Below, one piece after another: positions 21,240 to 29,425 of a stretch of 63,468 nucleotides of DNA. The DNA comes from a virus: positions 1-63,468 of IMG/VR virus record IMGVR_UViG_3300020202_001225, one strand, 5' to 3'. The translations under genes and the position numbers were made by a program. How positions within the stretch are numbered: the stretch's first letter is position 1; each line of letters opens with the position of its first letter. Under the pieces are notes generated by a model, which made no database searches, was not told where the DNA came from, and was given only the letters and a program-made list of their open reading frames with translations.

Positions 21240-21285
21240 GGGCCTGCGCGAGGCCCATCGGTAGAGCTTCTGTTCCCGATGGGCC
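21240..21285 (+). promoter_or_regulatory. Mutually exclusive hairpins before the first late gene
   Basis: GGGCCT/AGGCCC (21240-21245 with 21251-21256) and GGCCCATCGG/CCGATGGGCC (21252-21261 with 21276-21285) are both perfect and share GGCCC at 21252-21256, so only one can form at a time. The second ends 6 nt before the AGGAG ribosome site of the gene at 21304. This is the layout of an RNA switch or attenuator. Confidence 0.45.
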
Positions 21286-21303
21286 AACCTACAGGAGACA
21301 GCG

Positions 21304-21504
21304 ATGCACCCCGACAGCCAAGCGGCCATCATTGCAAACGACCTCGATAGCCTGGTGCACCGCATCGAGGCTCTTCCGGCGCATCCGGAGAACACGGCTG
21401 CGCTTAACGCCGTTCAAGCGGCCCGGCAGGCGATCAACAAGGCTAGAGCCGACCTGCACCAGAGCGCCATGCGGGAGCGTTTCGCCGCTTCGGACGCCGC
21501 CTAA
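21304..21504 (+). CDS. Small helical-hairpin protein, first gene of the late operon
   Basis: 66 residues: AAIIANDLDSLVHRIEALPA, then NTAALNAVQAARQAINKARA. Two amphipathic helices are likely. AGGAGA stands 8 nt before the ATG. It follows the alternative-hairpin element directly. No family assigned. Confidence 0.6.
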   Translation: MHPDSQAAIIANDLDSLVHRIEALPAHPENTAALNAVQAARQAINKARADLHQSAMRERFAASDAA

Positions 21505-21571
21505 CCCCCTTCGCCCCGTCATCGCCACATCCAAGCATAGCGACTTAGACGATAGAACGCGGGCGAACCCT

Positions 21572-21766
21572 ATGAACCCCACCCCCACCGAATGGCAAGA
21601 AACCGGCCGGGACCGCACGGTGACCAGAGGGGTCTTCGTCAGGCGGCAGGTCCGCCAGGTCGAGGAGCGCCGCTACGTCTTTCGGCCAGTATCGCGGGGT
21701 TGGACCCCCGCCAACTGGCGGGAGCAAACGCGGTGGCGAGAGTGCGGTCCAAGCCGGCGCCCATAG
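21572..21766 (+). CDS. Small basic hypothetical protein
   Basis: 64 residues from ATG 21572: TGRDRTVTRGVFVRRQVRQV, then RPVSRGWTPANWREQTRWRE. Arg- and Trp-rich. The gene lacks overlap with neighbours and its ribosome site is weak; real but uncertain. Confidence 0.4.
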   Translation: MNPTPTEWQETGRDRTVTRGVFVRRQVRQVEERRYVFRPVSRGWTPANWREQTRWRECGPSRRP

Positions 21767-21790
21767 CGTGAGCGAACCCTAAGAGGCCGT

Positions 21791-21985
21791 ATGACGAAGC
21801 CACGCCTTCTCCGGTCTTCATCCGCCACGGTCCTGCACCGGCTGCTGAAGTCGAAGCGACCGCCTTGTCCGCCGAACACTGAACCGAACGCTGCGATACA
21901 CTACCAGTCGCACCGAAACGAGATCGCCACACCGACCGCGTTGCCGCTCGATCTCACCGAGCCGACGTATTGGGCCGTCGCCTAG
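21791..21985 (+). CDS. Small hypothetical protein
   Basis: 64 residues from ATG 21791, with AAGAGG 5 nt upstream: MTKPRLLRSSSATVLHRLLK, later ALPLDLTEPTYWAVA. No domain recognised; a weak case, kept for its ribosome site and position. Confidence 0.4.
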   Translation: MTKPRLLRSSSATVLHRLLKSKRPPCPPNTEPNAAIHYQSHRNEIATPTALPLDLTEPTYWAVA

Positions 21986-22011
21986 GCGAACGCTTCAGAG
22001 GACACCGAACG

Positions 22012-22287
22012 ATGGATGACAGCGAAATCCGCCGCGATGCCCTCCGCATGGCAATGGACACCCGCCCACCGAACGAGCGAGACGTCGATACCGTCAAACG
22101 CGCTGAGGCCTTCTATCGGTTCATGCAGTCCCGGCCGCTTAACGGGAAGCCGGAAGGGTCACCGCCAGGAACGCGAGGCATCGTGCCGAGGCCCGAACGT
22201 CCGCCTACAGTGACAATCCGAGAGGGGTGGGCGAAGCCCATGCCGCCGCCTCCACCCCCGCCGCAGATGGGGCGCATTCCGCGTTAA
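22012..22287 (+). CDS. Hypothetical phage protein
   Basis: 91 residues from ATG 22012: DSEIRRDALRMAMDTRPPNE, then DVDTVKRAEAFYRFMQSRPL. The N-terminal half is helical; the C-terminal end is Pro-rich (PMPPPPPPPQ). Phrases like RRDALRMA...A..FY.F are common in small phage proteins. Function unknown. Confidence 0.55.
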   Translation: MDDSEIRRDALRMAMDTRPPNERDVDTVKRAEAFYRFMQSRPLNGKPEGSPPGTRGIVPRPERPPTVTIREGWAKPMPPPPPPPQMGRIPR

Positions 22288-22290
22288 GCG

Positions 22291-22572
22291 ATGACGCTGG
22301 CTGAGATCATCACCACTCCCGAGACCGACCGCTACACCATCACCGGCCCTCACCCTGACGGCAAACTCTGGACGGTGATAGACCGCAACACCGGGGAAGA
22401 GGTGGGCGGCTACAACGCTTACTCGTTGGCAAAGGATCTATGCCAACGGCTGAGCGACCAAACGCCATCGCCCTTTGAGATCGCGGCGCTCCCTCTGCCT
22501 CAGGCCGACGAGGATATCTACCGCTCATACCTTGAGACACGCATGGCTGTTGCCCGCGCCTTCTCCGCCTAG
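22291..22572 (+). CDS. Hypothetical phage protein
   Basis: 93 residues: DRYTITGPHPDGKLWTVIDR, NTGEEVGGYNAYSLAKDLCQ. The first half forms a likely beta hairpin pair and the second half helices, as in small phage accessory proteins. It precedes the HNH/terminase genes. Function unknown. Confidence 0.6.
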   Translation: MTLAEIITTPETDRYTITGPHPDGKLWTVIDRNTGEEVGGYNAYSLAKDLCQRLSDQTPSPFEIAALPLPQADEDIYRSYLETRMAVARAFSA

Positions 22573-22584
22573 CCCAACCACATC

Positions 22585-22962
22585 ATGGGTAAGGCCAGCC
22601 GCCTCTCAAGCCCGACCGGTAGGCTGATCCTGGCCTCACACCGCCTGTCGCACTCGCCCACCCAAGATCCCGAGCCAACCACCCCTAACCAGTCTCCGTG
22701 GAAGGCGTGGTACAACACAGCCCAATGGCGCAGGCTCCGCCTAGCCACCTTTGAGCGCGACCGCTTCACCTGCCAGATGTGCCGGAAGCTCGAAGGTGAC
22801 ACCTCTCAGCTCGTCTGTGACCACAAGCAGCCCCACAGGGGCAATGCCACCAAGTTCTGGAATCCCGACAACCTCCAGACCCTCTGTAAATCCCCCTGTC
22901 ATGACCAGCACAAGCAAGCCCAGGAGCAAGACAGCCGGTGCCACCAGGGGACATGGGACTAA
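22585..22962 (+). CDS. HNH endonuclease next to the terminase genes
   Basis: 125 residues. RLRLATFERDRFTCQMCRKL, then LVCDHKQPHRGNATKFWNPD, NLQTLCKSPCHDQHKQAQEQ: a complete HNH with two CxxC-type pairs and the DH centre. HNH proteins placed directly before TerS/TerL take part in packaging cuts in HK97-like phages, so a role in cos cutting is likely. Confidence 0.88.
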   Translation: MGKASRLSSPTGRLILASHRLSHSPTQDPEPTTPNQSPWKAWYNTAQWRRLRLATFERDRFTCQMCRKLEGDTSQLVCDHKQPHRGNATKFWNPDNLQTLCKSPCHDQHKQAQEQDSRCHQGTWD

Positions 22963-23086
22963 CCCCCGGGGGGGAGGGTCCAAAATCCTATCAAGTCGGT
23001 GGGAGAAGACCGGCGGCCAATCACGGAGAGATTATTTCCGGCCCGGGGGATTTGAGTCCCGCGAACCTCATTGCGAACGGAGACCG

Positions 23087-23653
23087 ATGACCGAAACCAG
23101 GAAGCCGATCGACTGGGCAGACATCGAGCGCGACTACAGCACGAGCCCCATGTCCGTAAGGGAAATTGCCCGATGGCATGGCGTGACGGAGGCCGCGATT
23201 CGCAAGCACGCCAAGAAGGCCAAATGGGTGAGGCCCGAGACGGCGCCCGGTTCGCAGCAGGAGCCGCGCACTCCACCCCCAGTCAAGGTCTACGTTGGGA
23301 CGGTTCTGACCCCGGAGAACACGACCCCTGAGGCCATTGTCGACAGGGGTCGCGCGCTTGCCATGCGGATGCTCGATGAGTTGGACGCTTCCACGAGCAT
23401 GATGGGCGAGTTGGAGACGCTGATCACCGCTGGCATCGAGGGCGACAACGACAAGCAGCGCGAGGCGGCCCTTGCGGCGGTCTCGTTGAAGACCCGGGCG
23501 GAGGTTCTGAAGTCGCTGGCAACCGCGACGAAGACCTTCGCTGAGAGCGGGGCTCCGGCGGGGATCAAGAAGCAGCGCCAGGAGGCCGGGGAGCGGGTCG
23601 CGAGGGGAGGGGGCAAGTTCGCCGCGCCGCCGCCGCCGAGGATCGTTCAATAG
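23087..23653 (+). CDS. terS: Terminase small subunit
   Basis: 188 residues from ATG 23087. The N-terminal helix-turn-helix (MSVREIARWHGVTEAAIRKH, AKKAKWVRP) recognises phage DNA; the centre (LAMRMLDELDASTSMMGELE, AALAAVSLKTRAEVLKSLAT) is the oligomerisation part. It is followed with no gap by the large subunit. The 124 bp before it (22963-23086) hold no gene and may include the packaging site. Confidence 0.85.
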   Translation: MTETRKPIDWADIERDYSTSPMSVREIARWHGVTEAAIRKHAKKAKWVRPETAPGSQQEPRTPPPVKVYVGTVLTPENTTPEAIVDRGRALAMRMLDELDASTSMMGELETLITAGIEGDNDKQREAALAAVSLKTRAEVLKSLATATKTFAESGAPAGIKKQRQEAGERVARGGGKFAAPPPPRIVQ

Positions 23654-25324
23654 GTGGAGTGGTCCACCGCCTGCGTCGACTGGCAAGACCGGATTGTCGC
23701 CAGGCGCTCGCTGATCCCGTCACCACTGTTTGCCGATGAGGCCCGCGAGGCGCTGGAGGTCTTCAAGTCGCTGCGGATCGTGGACGCGCCCGGCAAACCG
23801 ACTTTCGGTGAGGCGTGCGATCGGTGGGTGTTCGACTTCGTCTCATCGATCTTCGGCGCATATGACGCGGAGACGGGCAAGCGCCTGATCCGCGAGTTCT
23901 TCCTCCTGATCTCGAAGAAGAACTCCAAGTCCACCATCGCGGCCGGAATCATGCTCACCGCGCTGATCCGCAACTGGCGGCACTCGGCGGAACTTCTGAT
24001 CCTGGCGCCGACCATCGAGGTTGCCCAAAACGCCTACAACCCGGCCCGGGACATGGTGAAGGAGGACGAGGAGCTGACCGACCTCCTGCATGTGCAGGAC
24101 CACCTTCGAACGATCACGCACCGCGAGAACGGCGCGATGCTCAAAGTGGTGGCGGCCGACACCGATACGGTCTCCGGCAAGAAGGCGGGTCACATCTTCG
24201 TCGACGAGCTGTGGGTGTTCGGCAAGCGCGCCAAGGCCGATGCAATGCTCCGCGAGGCGACCGGCGGCTCTGTGTCGAGGCCGGAAGGGTTCATCATCTG
24301 GGCGAGCACCCAATCGGACGAAGAGCCGGCCGGGGTGTTCAAGACCAAGCTGGACTATTTCCGCGATGTGCGGGACGGCAGGATCGAGGACCCCCGCAGC
24401 TTGCCGGTGATCTATGAGTTCCCGGAGGCGATGGTTGAATCGGGCGAATATCTGAAGCCTGAGAACTTCTACATCACGAACCCGAACCTTGGCCGGTCGG
24501 TCGATCAGCGCTGGCTTGAGGATGAACTTCGCAAGGTCAGGGACGCGACCGGTGGCGAGAAGCAGGTCTTCCTCGCCAAGCACCTCAACATCGAAATCGG
24601 CCTGAAACTATCGAACAACCGATGGGCCGGTGCGGACTATTGGGAGGCCGCCGCCGACCCGACGCTTACGCTGGATGAGCTACTTCGGCGATCGGAGGTC
24701 TGCACGATTGGCCTGGACGGTGGCGGTCTGGATGACCTTTTCGGCTTGGCGGTCGTCGGCCGATGCAGGGAAACCCGAACCTGGCTTCTGTGGAACCGGG
24801 CCTGGGCGCATGACGACGTCCTTCAGCGGCGCAAGGACATCGCCAGCAAGCTGAAGGACTTCGAGCGCGACGGCGACCTGGTGATCTGCAAGGACCCGAT
24901 GGCGCCGATCATCCAGGCGGCGGAAATCGTCGAGCGCGTATATCTGGCCGGCCTACTGCCGGAAAAGGACGGGGTCGGCCTGGACCCGGCCGGCGTCGCG
25001 ACGCTGGTTGACGAGTTGGAAGACAGGGGCGTCGGGATCGGCCTGCAGGTCGCGGTGCGGCAGGGATATGCGCTTTCTCCCGCATCCTGGGGATCTGAGA
25101 TCAAATTGAAGAATGGCTCCCTGAAGCACGGTGGCCGACCGATGATGGCCTGGTGTGTCGGAAACGCGAAGGTCGAGGTTCGCGGCGGCGCGGTTGTCAT
25201 CACCAAGCAGTCGGCGGGACGGGCCAAGATCGACCCGCTGGTGGCGTCGTTCAACGCGATGATGCTGATGAGCCGGAACCCGTCGGCGAAGTCGGCTCCC
25301 AAATACCAAATGATCGTAATCTAG
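23654..25324 (+). CDS. terL: Terminase large subunit
   Basis: 556 residues, GTG start directly at the end of terS. ATPase: Walker [10 protein letters not shown] near residues 86-94, Walker [11 protein letters not shown] near 180-189. Nuclease: [20 protein letters not shown] near 351-370 gives the first catalytic Asp; [20 protein letters not shown] and [20 protein letters not shown] complete the domain. It packages DNA into proheads. The HK97/phiE125-like (Terminase_1) type. Confidence 0.95.
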   Translation: MEWSTACVDWQDRIVARRSLIPSPLFADEAREALEVFKSLRIVDAPGKPTFGEACDRWVFDFVSSIFGAYDAETGKRLIREFFLLISKKNSKSTIAAGIMLTALIRNWRHSAELLILAPTIEVAQNAYNPARDMVKEDEELTDLLHVQDHLRTITHRENGAMLKVVAADTDTVSGKKAGHIFVDELWVFGKRAKADAMLREATGGSVSRPEGFIIWASTQSDEEPAGVFKTKLDYFRDVRDGRIEDPRSLPVIYEFPEAMVESGEYLKPENFYITNPNLGRSVDQRWLEDELRKVRDATGGEKQVFLAKHLNIEIGLKLSNNRWAGADYWEAAADPTLTLDELLRRSEVCTIGLDGGGLDDLFGLAVVGRCRETRTWLLWNRAWAHDDVLQRRKDIASKLKDFERDGDLVICKDPMAPIIQAAEIVERVYLAGLLPEKDGVGLDPAGVATLVDELEDRGVGIGLQVAVRQGYALSPASWGSEIKLKNGSLKHGGRPMMAWCVGNAKVEVRGGAVVITKQSAGRAKIDPLVASFNAMMLMSRNPSAKSAPKYQMIVI

Positions 25325-25333
25325 GAGGCCGGC

Positions 25334-25951
25334 ATGAACCGAGCCTATTCCATGTTGGAGGCCAAGGCCTTCGATGACGACAAGCGTACCTTTTCCGGCT
25401 GGGCCACCACCCCCGCACCGGACCGCATGTCGGACACTATCGACCCGCTGGGCGCCAAGTTCCAGAACCCCCTGGTTCTGCTGCACCAGCACAATCACAC
25501 GGCGCCCATCGGCTCCGTCCGGTTCGGTAAGCCGACTGCCAGGGGGATCGAGTTCGAGGCCCAAATCCCTGAGATCAAGGAGCCCGGCCCTCTGAAGGAC
25601 CGCGTGGATACCGCCTGGGGCGAGATCAAGCACGGCTTGGTCCGCGCGGTATCGATTGGCTTTCGCCCGCTCAAGTACGCGTTCCGCGACGATGGTGGAA
25701 TCGACTACCAAGAGATCGAAGTGCTGGAGCTTAGCAGCGTTTCAGTGCCGGCCAACGCGAGCGCCGTGATCATGGCGGTCAAGTCCATCGACGCCGGCCT
25801 GAGGGCCGCCGAGGGCGTGCCCGACCCCGAAATTCCGCCGACCCCCGAGAGCGAAGCCGCGCCTGGCAAGTCCGCTCATGTGGTGAAGCTGAACCCCCCG
25901 GCCCGCGACAGGGCCCAGCCTTTCGTCATCAACAAGATCAACCACCGCTAG
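25334..25951 (+). CDS. HK97-type prohead protease
   Basis: 205 residues. AKAFDDDKRTFSGWATTPAP, LVLLHQHNHTAPIGSVRF (catalytic His), then HGLVRAVSIGFRPLKYAFRD (catalytic Ser in AVSIGF) and EIEVLELSSVSVPANASAVI are the U35 protease hallmarks. It trims the capsid protein's N-terminal scaffold part during maturation. The last 45 residues are a Pro-rich tail. Confidence 0.93.
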   Translation: MNRAYSMLEAKAFDDDKRTFSGWATTPAPDRMSDTIDPLGAKFQNPLVLLHQHNHTAPIGSVRFGKPTARGIEFEAQIPEIKEPGPLKDRVDTAWGEIKHGLVRAVSIGFRPLKYAFRDDGGIDYQEIEVLELSSVSVPANASAVIMAVKSIDAGLRAAEGVPDPEIPPTPESEAAPGKSAHVVKLNPPARDRAQPFVINKINHR

Positions 25952-25982
25952 GCGCTGCCGGCGGCTGGAAGGAACCACGACA

Positions 25983-27353
25983 ATGCAAACCTACGCAGAG
26001 CAACGCTCCGCGTACGAGGCCACCCGCGCCTCGTCCGCCGCGCGCATGAAGTCCATCATGGACGAGTCGGCCGCCAAGGGTGAAACCCTGGACGCCGCTC
26101 AACAGGAAGAGTTCGACACCTTGGAGAAGGACATCGAGGCTGTCGATGCTCAGATCAAGCGGCTGAAGACCCTGGAAAGCCTGAACCTGGAGAAGGCCGT
26201 CGAGGTCAAGGGCGCCACCGCCGAAGAGGGCTCCAACGCCCGCTCCAGCGTGACCGTCCAGGTAAAGGGGACCAACGTCCCGGCCGGCATCGGCTTCGTT
26301 CGCCTGATGGGCGCCAAGTACCTGGCGCAGAAGCACTATCAGGCGCCCGCCGAGATCGCCAAGCAGATGTGGCCGGAGATGCCGGAGCTTCAGACCATCC
26401 TTCGGACGGCTGTCACCCCCGGCAACACCACGGACACCACCTGGGCCTCACCGCTGGTCGAGTACACCAATCTCGCCAGCGAGTTCGTCGATCTGCTGCG
26501 GCCGGCGACCATCATCGGCCGCATCCCCGGCCTGACCCGCGTGCCCTTCAACGTGAAGATTCCCCGCGCCACCACCGACCCGACCGTCAACTGGGTCGGC
26601 GAGGGTAAGGTGAAGCCGGTCTCCTCGATGGCGTTCGACTCGATCACCCTCGACCACACGAAGGTTGCGGGCATCGTGCCCATCACCGAGGAGCTGTTGC
26701 GCTTCTCGAGCCCCTCGGCGGAGATGCTGATCCGCAACGCGCTGGTCGCGGCCGTGGCCTATCTGACCGACCGGGACTTCCTCGACCCGACGAAAGCCGA
26801 AGCGGTGGGCGTGTCGCCGGCTTCGATCACCAACGGCGTCACCCCGATTACCGCCACCGGCACCACGGCCGACGCCCTGCGCGACGACCTCGGCACGCTG
26901 CTGTCGGAGTACGCGGAAGCCAACATGGGCCTTTCCGGCCTGGTCCTGGTGATGACGGCGCAACAGGCGATCAAGATCAGCCTGATGCGCAACAGCCTGG
27001 GTCAGAAGGAGTTCGACACCATCGGCATCGGCGGCGGCACCCTGGAAGGCATTCCGGTGGTCATCTCCGAGAACATCGTCTCCACCGGCGGCTCGCCGGT
27101 CGACGGTGGCCTGATCGTGGCGATCAACGCTCCCGAAATCCTGCTCGCCGACGACGGCCAGGTGAACGTGGACATGAGCCGCGAAGCCTCGCTGCAAATG
27201 GAGACCACGCCGGATAGCCCGGCGTCGGCCTCTACGGTCCTGACCTCGCTGTGGCAACACAACATGGTCGCCTTCAGGGCCGAGCGTATGATCCACTGGA
27301 AGGCCCGCCGCTCTGGCGCCGTTCAGTTCATCCAGAACGCCAAGTACCAGTAA
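25983..27353 (+). CDS. HK97-fold major capsid protein
   Basis: 456 residues. The first 75 are a helical delta (scaffold) domain (AAKGETLDAAQQEEFDTLEK, DIEAVDAQIKRLKTLESLNL), which the protease should remove. The HK97 core follows: PGNTTDTTWASPLVEYTNLA, EFVDLLRPATIIGRIPGLTR, VPITEELLRFSSPSAEMLIR, GTLEGIPVVISENIV, FRAERMIHWKARRSGAVQFI. Confidence 0.95.
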   Translation: MQTYAEQRSAYEATRASSAARMKSIMDESAAKGETLDAAQQEEFDTLEKDIEAVDAQIKRLKTLESLNLEKAVEVKGATAEEGSNARSSVTVQVKGTNVPAGIGFVRLMGAKYLAQKHYQAPAEIAKQMWPEMPELQTILRTAVTPGNTTDTTWASPLVEYTNLASEFVDLLRPATIIGRIPGLTRVPFNVKIPRATTDPTVNWVGEGKVKPVSSMAFDSITLDHTKVAGIVPITEELLRFSSPSAEMLIRNALVAAVAYLTDRDFLDPTKAEAVGVSPASITNGVTPITATGTTADALRDDLGTLLSEYAEANMGLSGLVLVMTAQQAIKISLMRNSLGQKEFDTIGIGGGTLEGIPVVISENIVSTGGSPVDGGLIVAINAPEILLADDGQVNVDMSREASLQMETTPDSPASASTVLTSLWQHNMVAFRAERMIHWKARRSGAVQFIQNAKYQ

Positions 27354-27359
27354 GGGTCG

Positions 27360-27387
27360 GCCCGCGCCGGTTAGAGCCGGCGCGGGC
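27360..27387 (+). terminator. GC-rich hairpin directly after the capsid gene
   Basis: GCCCGCGCCGG and CCGGCGCGGGC, 11 bp perfect, around a 6-nt loop. No T-run follows, so it is more likely an attenuator or an mRNA end that protects the abundant capsid message than a full terminator. Confidence 0.55.
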
Positions 27388-27406
27388 GCCTCTGAGGAGA
27401 CGCCTG

Positions 27407-27853
27407 ATGAAACTGAAAGTTACAGCGCCGGACCTCCGGTGGAAGGGCGTCCGCATACTCAAGGGCGCACCGTTCGAGGCAAACACCGACCGAGAGCGGG
27501 AGCTAGCCGATCTGCTGGTGCGGATTGGCAAGGCGGAGGAGGTCAAGGGAGGCCCCGTCCGGCGCGCTCACGTCGAGGCTCCGACGGCAAAATCGTTGGA
27601 GTGGGTCGATCCCCGCCTCGACCACGACGGCAACGGCAAGCAGGGCGGCTCTGTCGCTGTCACGGCCGAGGAGCCTTTTGAAGACATGACCGACGACCAA
27701 CTCCGCGAGTTCATCGAGAAGCGGGACGGCGAGAAGCCGCATTTCCGCCTTGGTCGGCCGAAGCTTCTGGCGCTCGCCAACAAGACCGACGATGCCGAGC
27801 CCAGGGTCGGCGAGTACAAGCACCGCGCCATGAGGGCTGAAGGCTCTGAATAA
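27407..27853 (+). CDS. Hypothetical head-region protein
   Basis: 148 residues from ATG 27407: KLKVTAPDLRWKGVRILKGA, FEANTDRERELADLLVRIGK, later FEDMTDDQLREFIEKRDGEK with a short SAP/HeH-like helical tail. Position after the capsid gene suggests a head accessory or decoration role; not recognised. Confidence 0.6.
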   Translation: MKLKVTAPDLRWKGVRILKGAPFEANTDRERELADLLVRIGKAEEVKGGPVRRAHVEAPTAKSLEWVDPRLDHDGNGKQGGSVAVTAEEPFEDMTDDQLREFIEKRDGEKPHFRLGRPKLLALANKTDDAEPRVGEYKHRAMRAEGSE

Positions 27854-27866
27854 GGCCCTCGCCCGA

Positions 27867-28055
27867 ATGCTGGCGGCTGTTGTCAGCCCTCCGGCAGTTA
27901 TCGCATTCCTGGTGCTGTTTGCCGTCGTGAGCGCGGCGGTGGGCGTTTCGATGCTCGTGGGCACGGCGTGGACGCTGATCTTCCTGTCCGCCGTCGCCCT
28001 GACGATGGCCGTGTTGCTGGCGAGAGGGATGAGATGGCCGAACTCGTCCTCCTGA
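27867..28055 (+). CDS. Small membrane protein in the head module
   Basis: 62 residues, two strong hydrophobic segments (VVSPPAVIAFLVLFAVVSAA, TAWTLIFLSAVALTMAVLLA). Overlaps the portal start by 22 bp. A membrane protein is unusual between capsid and portal genes; function unknown. Confidence 0.5.
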   Translation: MLAAVVSPPAVIAFLVLFAVVSAAVGVSMLVGTAWTLIFLSAVALTMAVLLARGMRWPNSSS

Positions 28056-29425
28056 CCGCCCTAGCACGGGGCTTGGGGCTCCAGAAGGCGGCGCCGCCTT
28101 CTTCGGTGGATACCAACCGGGGATGGTTCCCGGTAGTGCGGGAGCCATTCACGGGCGCCTGGCAGCGCAACGAGGAAATCCGCCTCGATACCTCGCTGTC
28201 CAACCCGGTTCTGTTCCGCTGCGTCTCGCTGATCTCCAGCGACGTGGCGAAGATGCGCTGTCGCCTTGTGAGGTTGGACGATGGCATCTGGACGGAAGCT
28301 GAAAACCCGGCGTTTTCACCGGTCCTCAAGCGGCCGAACCGTTATCAGAACCGCATCCAGTTCTTCACCTACTGGATGATCTCCAAGCTGACGATGGGCA
28401 ACACCTACGTCCTGAAGCAGCGGGACAATCGCGGCGTGGTGACGGGGCTGTATGTGCTCGACCCAAGCCGCATCCGACCCCTGGTCGCCTCCGATGGCGC
28501 GGTGTTCTACGAGATCGCCGAGGATAACCTTTCGAATGTCGGAACTCAGGTAACTATCCCCGCGAGCGAGATCATCCACGACCGCTGGAACACGATGTTC
28601 CATCCGCTCGTCGGACTATCTCCCATCTACGCCTGCGGCCTGTCCGCGTGGCAGGGCCTGGAGATCCAGAGCGCCTCGACGAAGTTCTTCAAGAACGGCA
28701 GCCGGCCGAGTGGGATTCTCACGGCGCCGGGCGCGATCACCGATGAGACCGCGCAGCGCCTGAAGGACACCTGGGAATCCAACTACGGCGGAGTGAACTC
28801 CGGCAAGGTGGCGGTCCTGGGGGATGGGCTGCAGTACGAGCAGATGGCAATGACCGCCATTGACGCTCAGCTGGCCGAGCAACTGAAACTGTCGGCGGAG
28901 ACGATCTGCGGAGCCTACGGGGTGCCTGCCTACATGGCCGGTGTCGGACCGGCCCCGCTGAACAATAACGTTCAGAGCCTCGCTCAGCTCTACTACAGCC
29001 AGTGCATCCAAATTCACTCCGAGTCCATTGAAGAGTGCCTCGATGAGGGTCTCGGCTTGCTGGACAAGAAGGACGGGGTTCGCTGGGGCGTCGAGTTCGA
29101 CATTTCCGACCTCCTGCGCATGGACAGCGAGACCCAAGTGCGGACACTTCGCGAAGGAGTCCAGGGGGCCATCTACAAGCCGAACGAAGCGCGTAAGGTG
29201 ATGAACCTGCCCCCCGTCACGGGCGGGGATAGCGCCTATTTGCAACAGCAAAACTTCAGCCTGGAAGCCCTGGCCAAGCGAGACGCGCAGGATGATCCGT
29301 TCTCGCCGTCGAAGGCCGAAACGCCGACTGCGGAGCGTGTCCCGGTACCGGCCAACGATGATGTTCAGGCCAGGGCATTGAGCGCCCTGTTCCAGAAGGA
29401 ACTTCGGGAGGCGCTATATGCATGA
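28034..29425 (+). CDS. HK97-type portal protein
   Basis: 463 residues from ATG 28034. NPVLFRCVSLISSDVAKMRC, FTYWMISKLTMGNTYVLKQR, LYVLDPSRIRPLVASDGAVF, IIHDRWNTMFHPLVGLSPIY, FKNGSRPSGILTAPGAITDE, LSAETICGAYGVPAYMAGVG, NEARKVMNLPPVTGGDSAYL are portal hallmarks. The portal forms the dodecameric DNA gate. It lies after the capsid gene, the reverse of the usual portal-protease-capsid order. Confidence 0.93.
   Translation: MAELVLLTALARGLGLQKAAPPSSVDTNRGWFPVVREPFTGAWQRNEEIRLDTSLSNPVLFRCVSLISSDVAKMRCRLVRLDDGIWTEAENPAFSPVLKRPNRYQNRIQFFTYWMISKLTMGNTYVLKQRDNRGVVTGLYVLDPSRIRPLVASDGAVFYEIAEDNLSNVGTQVTIPASEIIHDRWNTMFHPLVGLSPIYACGLSAWQGLEIQSASTKFFKNGSRPSGILTAPGAITDETAQRLKDTWESNYGGVNSGKVAVLGDGLQYEQMAMTAIDAQLAEQLKLSAETICGAYGVPAYMAGVGPAPLNNNVQSLAQLYYSQCIQIHSESIEECLDEGLGLLDKKDGVRWGVEFDISDLLRMDSETQVRTLREGVQGAIYKPNEARKVMNLPPVTGGDSAYLQQQNFSLEALAKRDAQDDPFSPSKAETPTAERVPVPANDDVQARALSALFQKELREALYA

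Larger units (their letters stand above)
20757..21303. ncRNA. Structured intergenic region, candidate non-coding RNA or leader
   Basis: 547 bp without a convincing gene. Perfect or nearly perfect inverted repeats lie in series: 20793-20822, 20826-20881 (outer 6 bp plus inner 9 bp), 20892-20906, 20924-20942, 20960-20995, 21010-21021, 21148-21161 (GCAGG-GAAA-CCTGC), 21166-21180, 21199-21213, 21240-21256 and 21252-21285. Such density is far above the rest of the window. It sits between early and late genes. It may hold terminators of the early operon, a late-operon leader, or one large structured RNA; strand is unknown. Confidence 0.45.

Noticed and set aside
21304-21504. Anti-CBASS Acb2/Tad1-type hairpin protein
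   Set aside because: Only the general two-helix shape fits; no conserved residues could be matched from memory, so no such claim is made.
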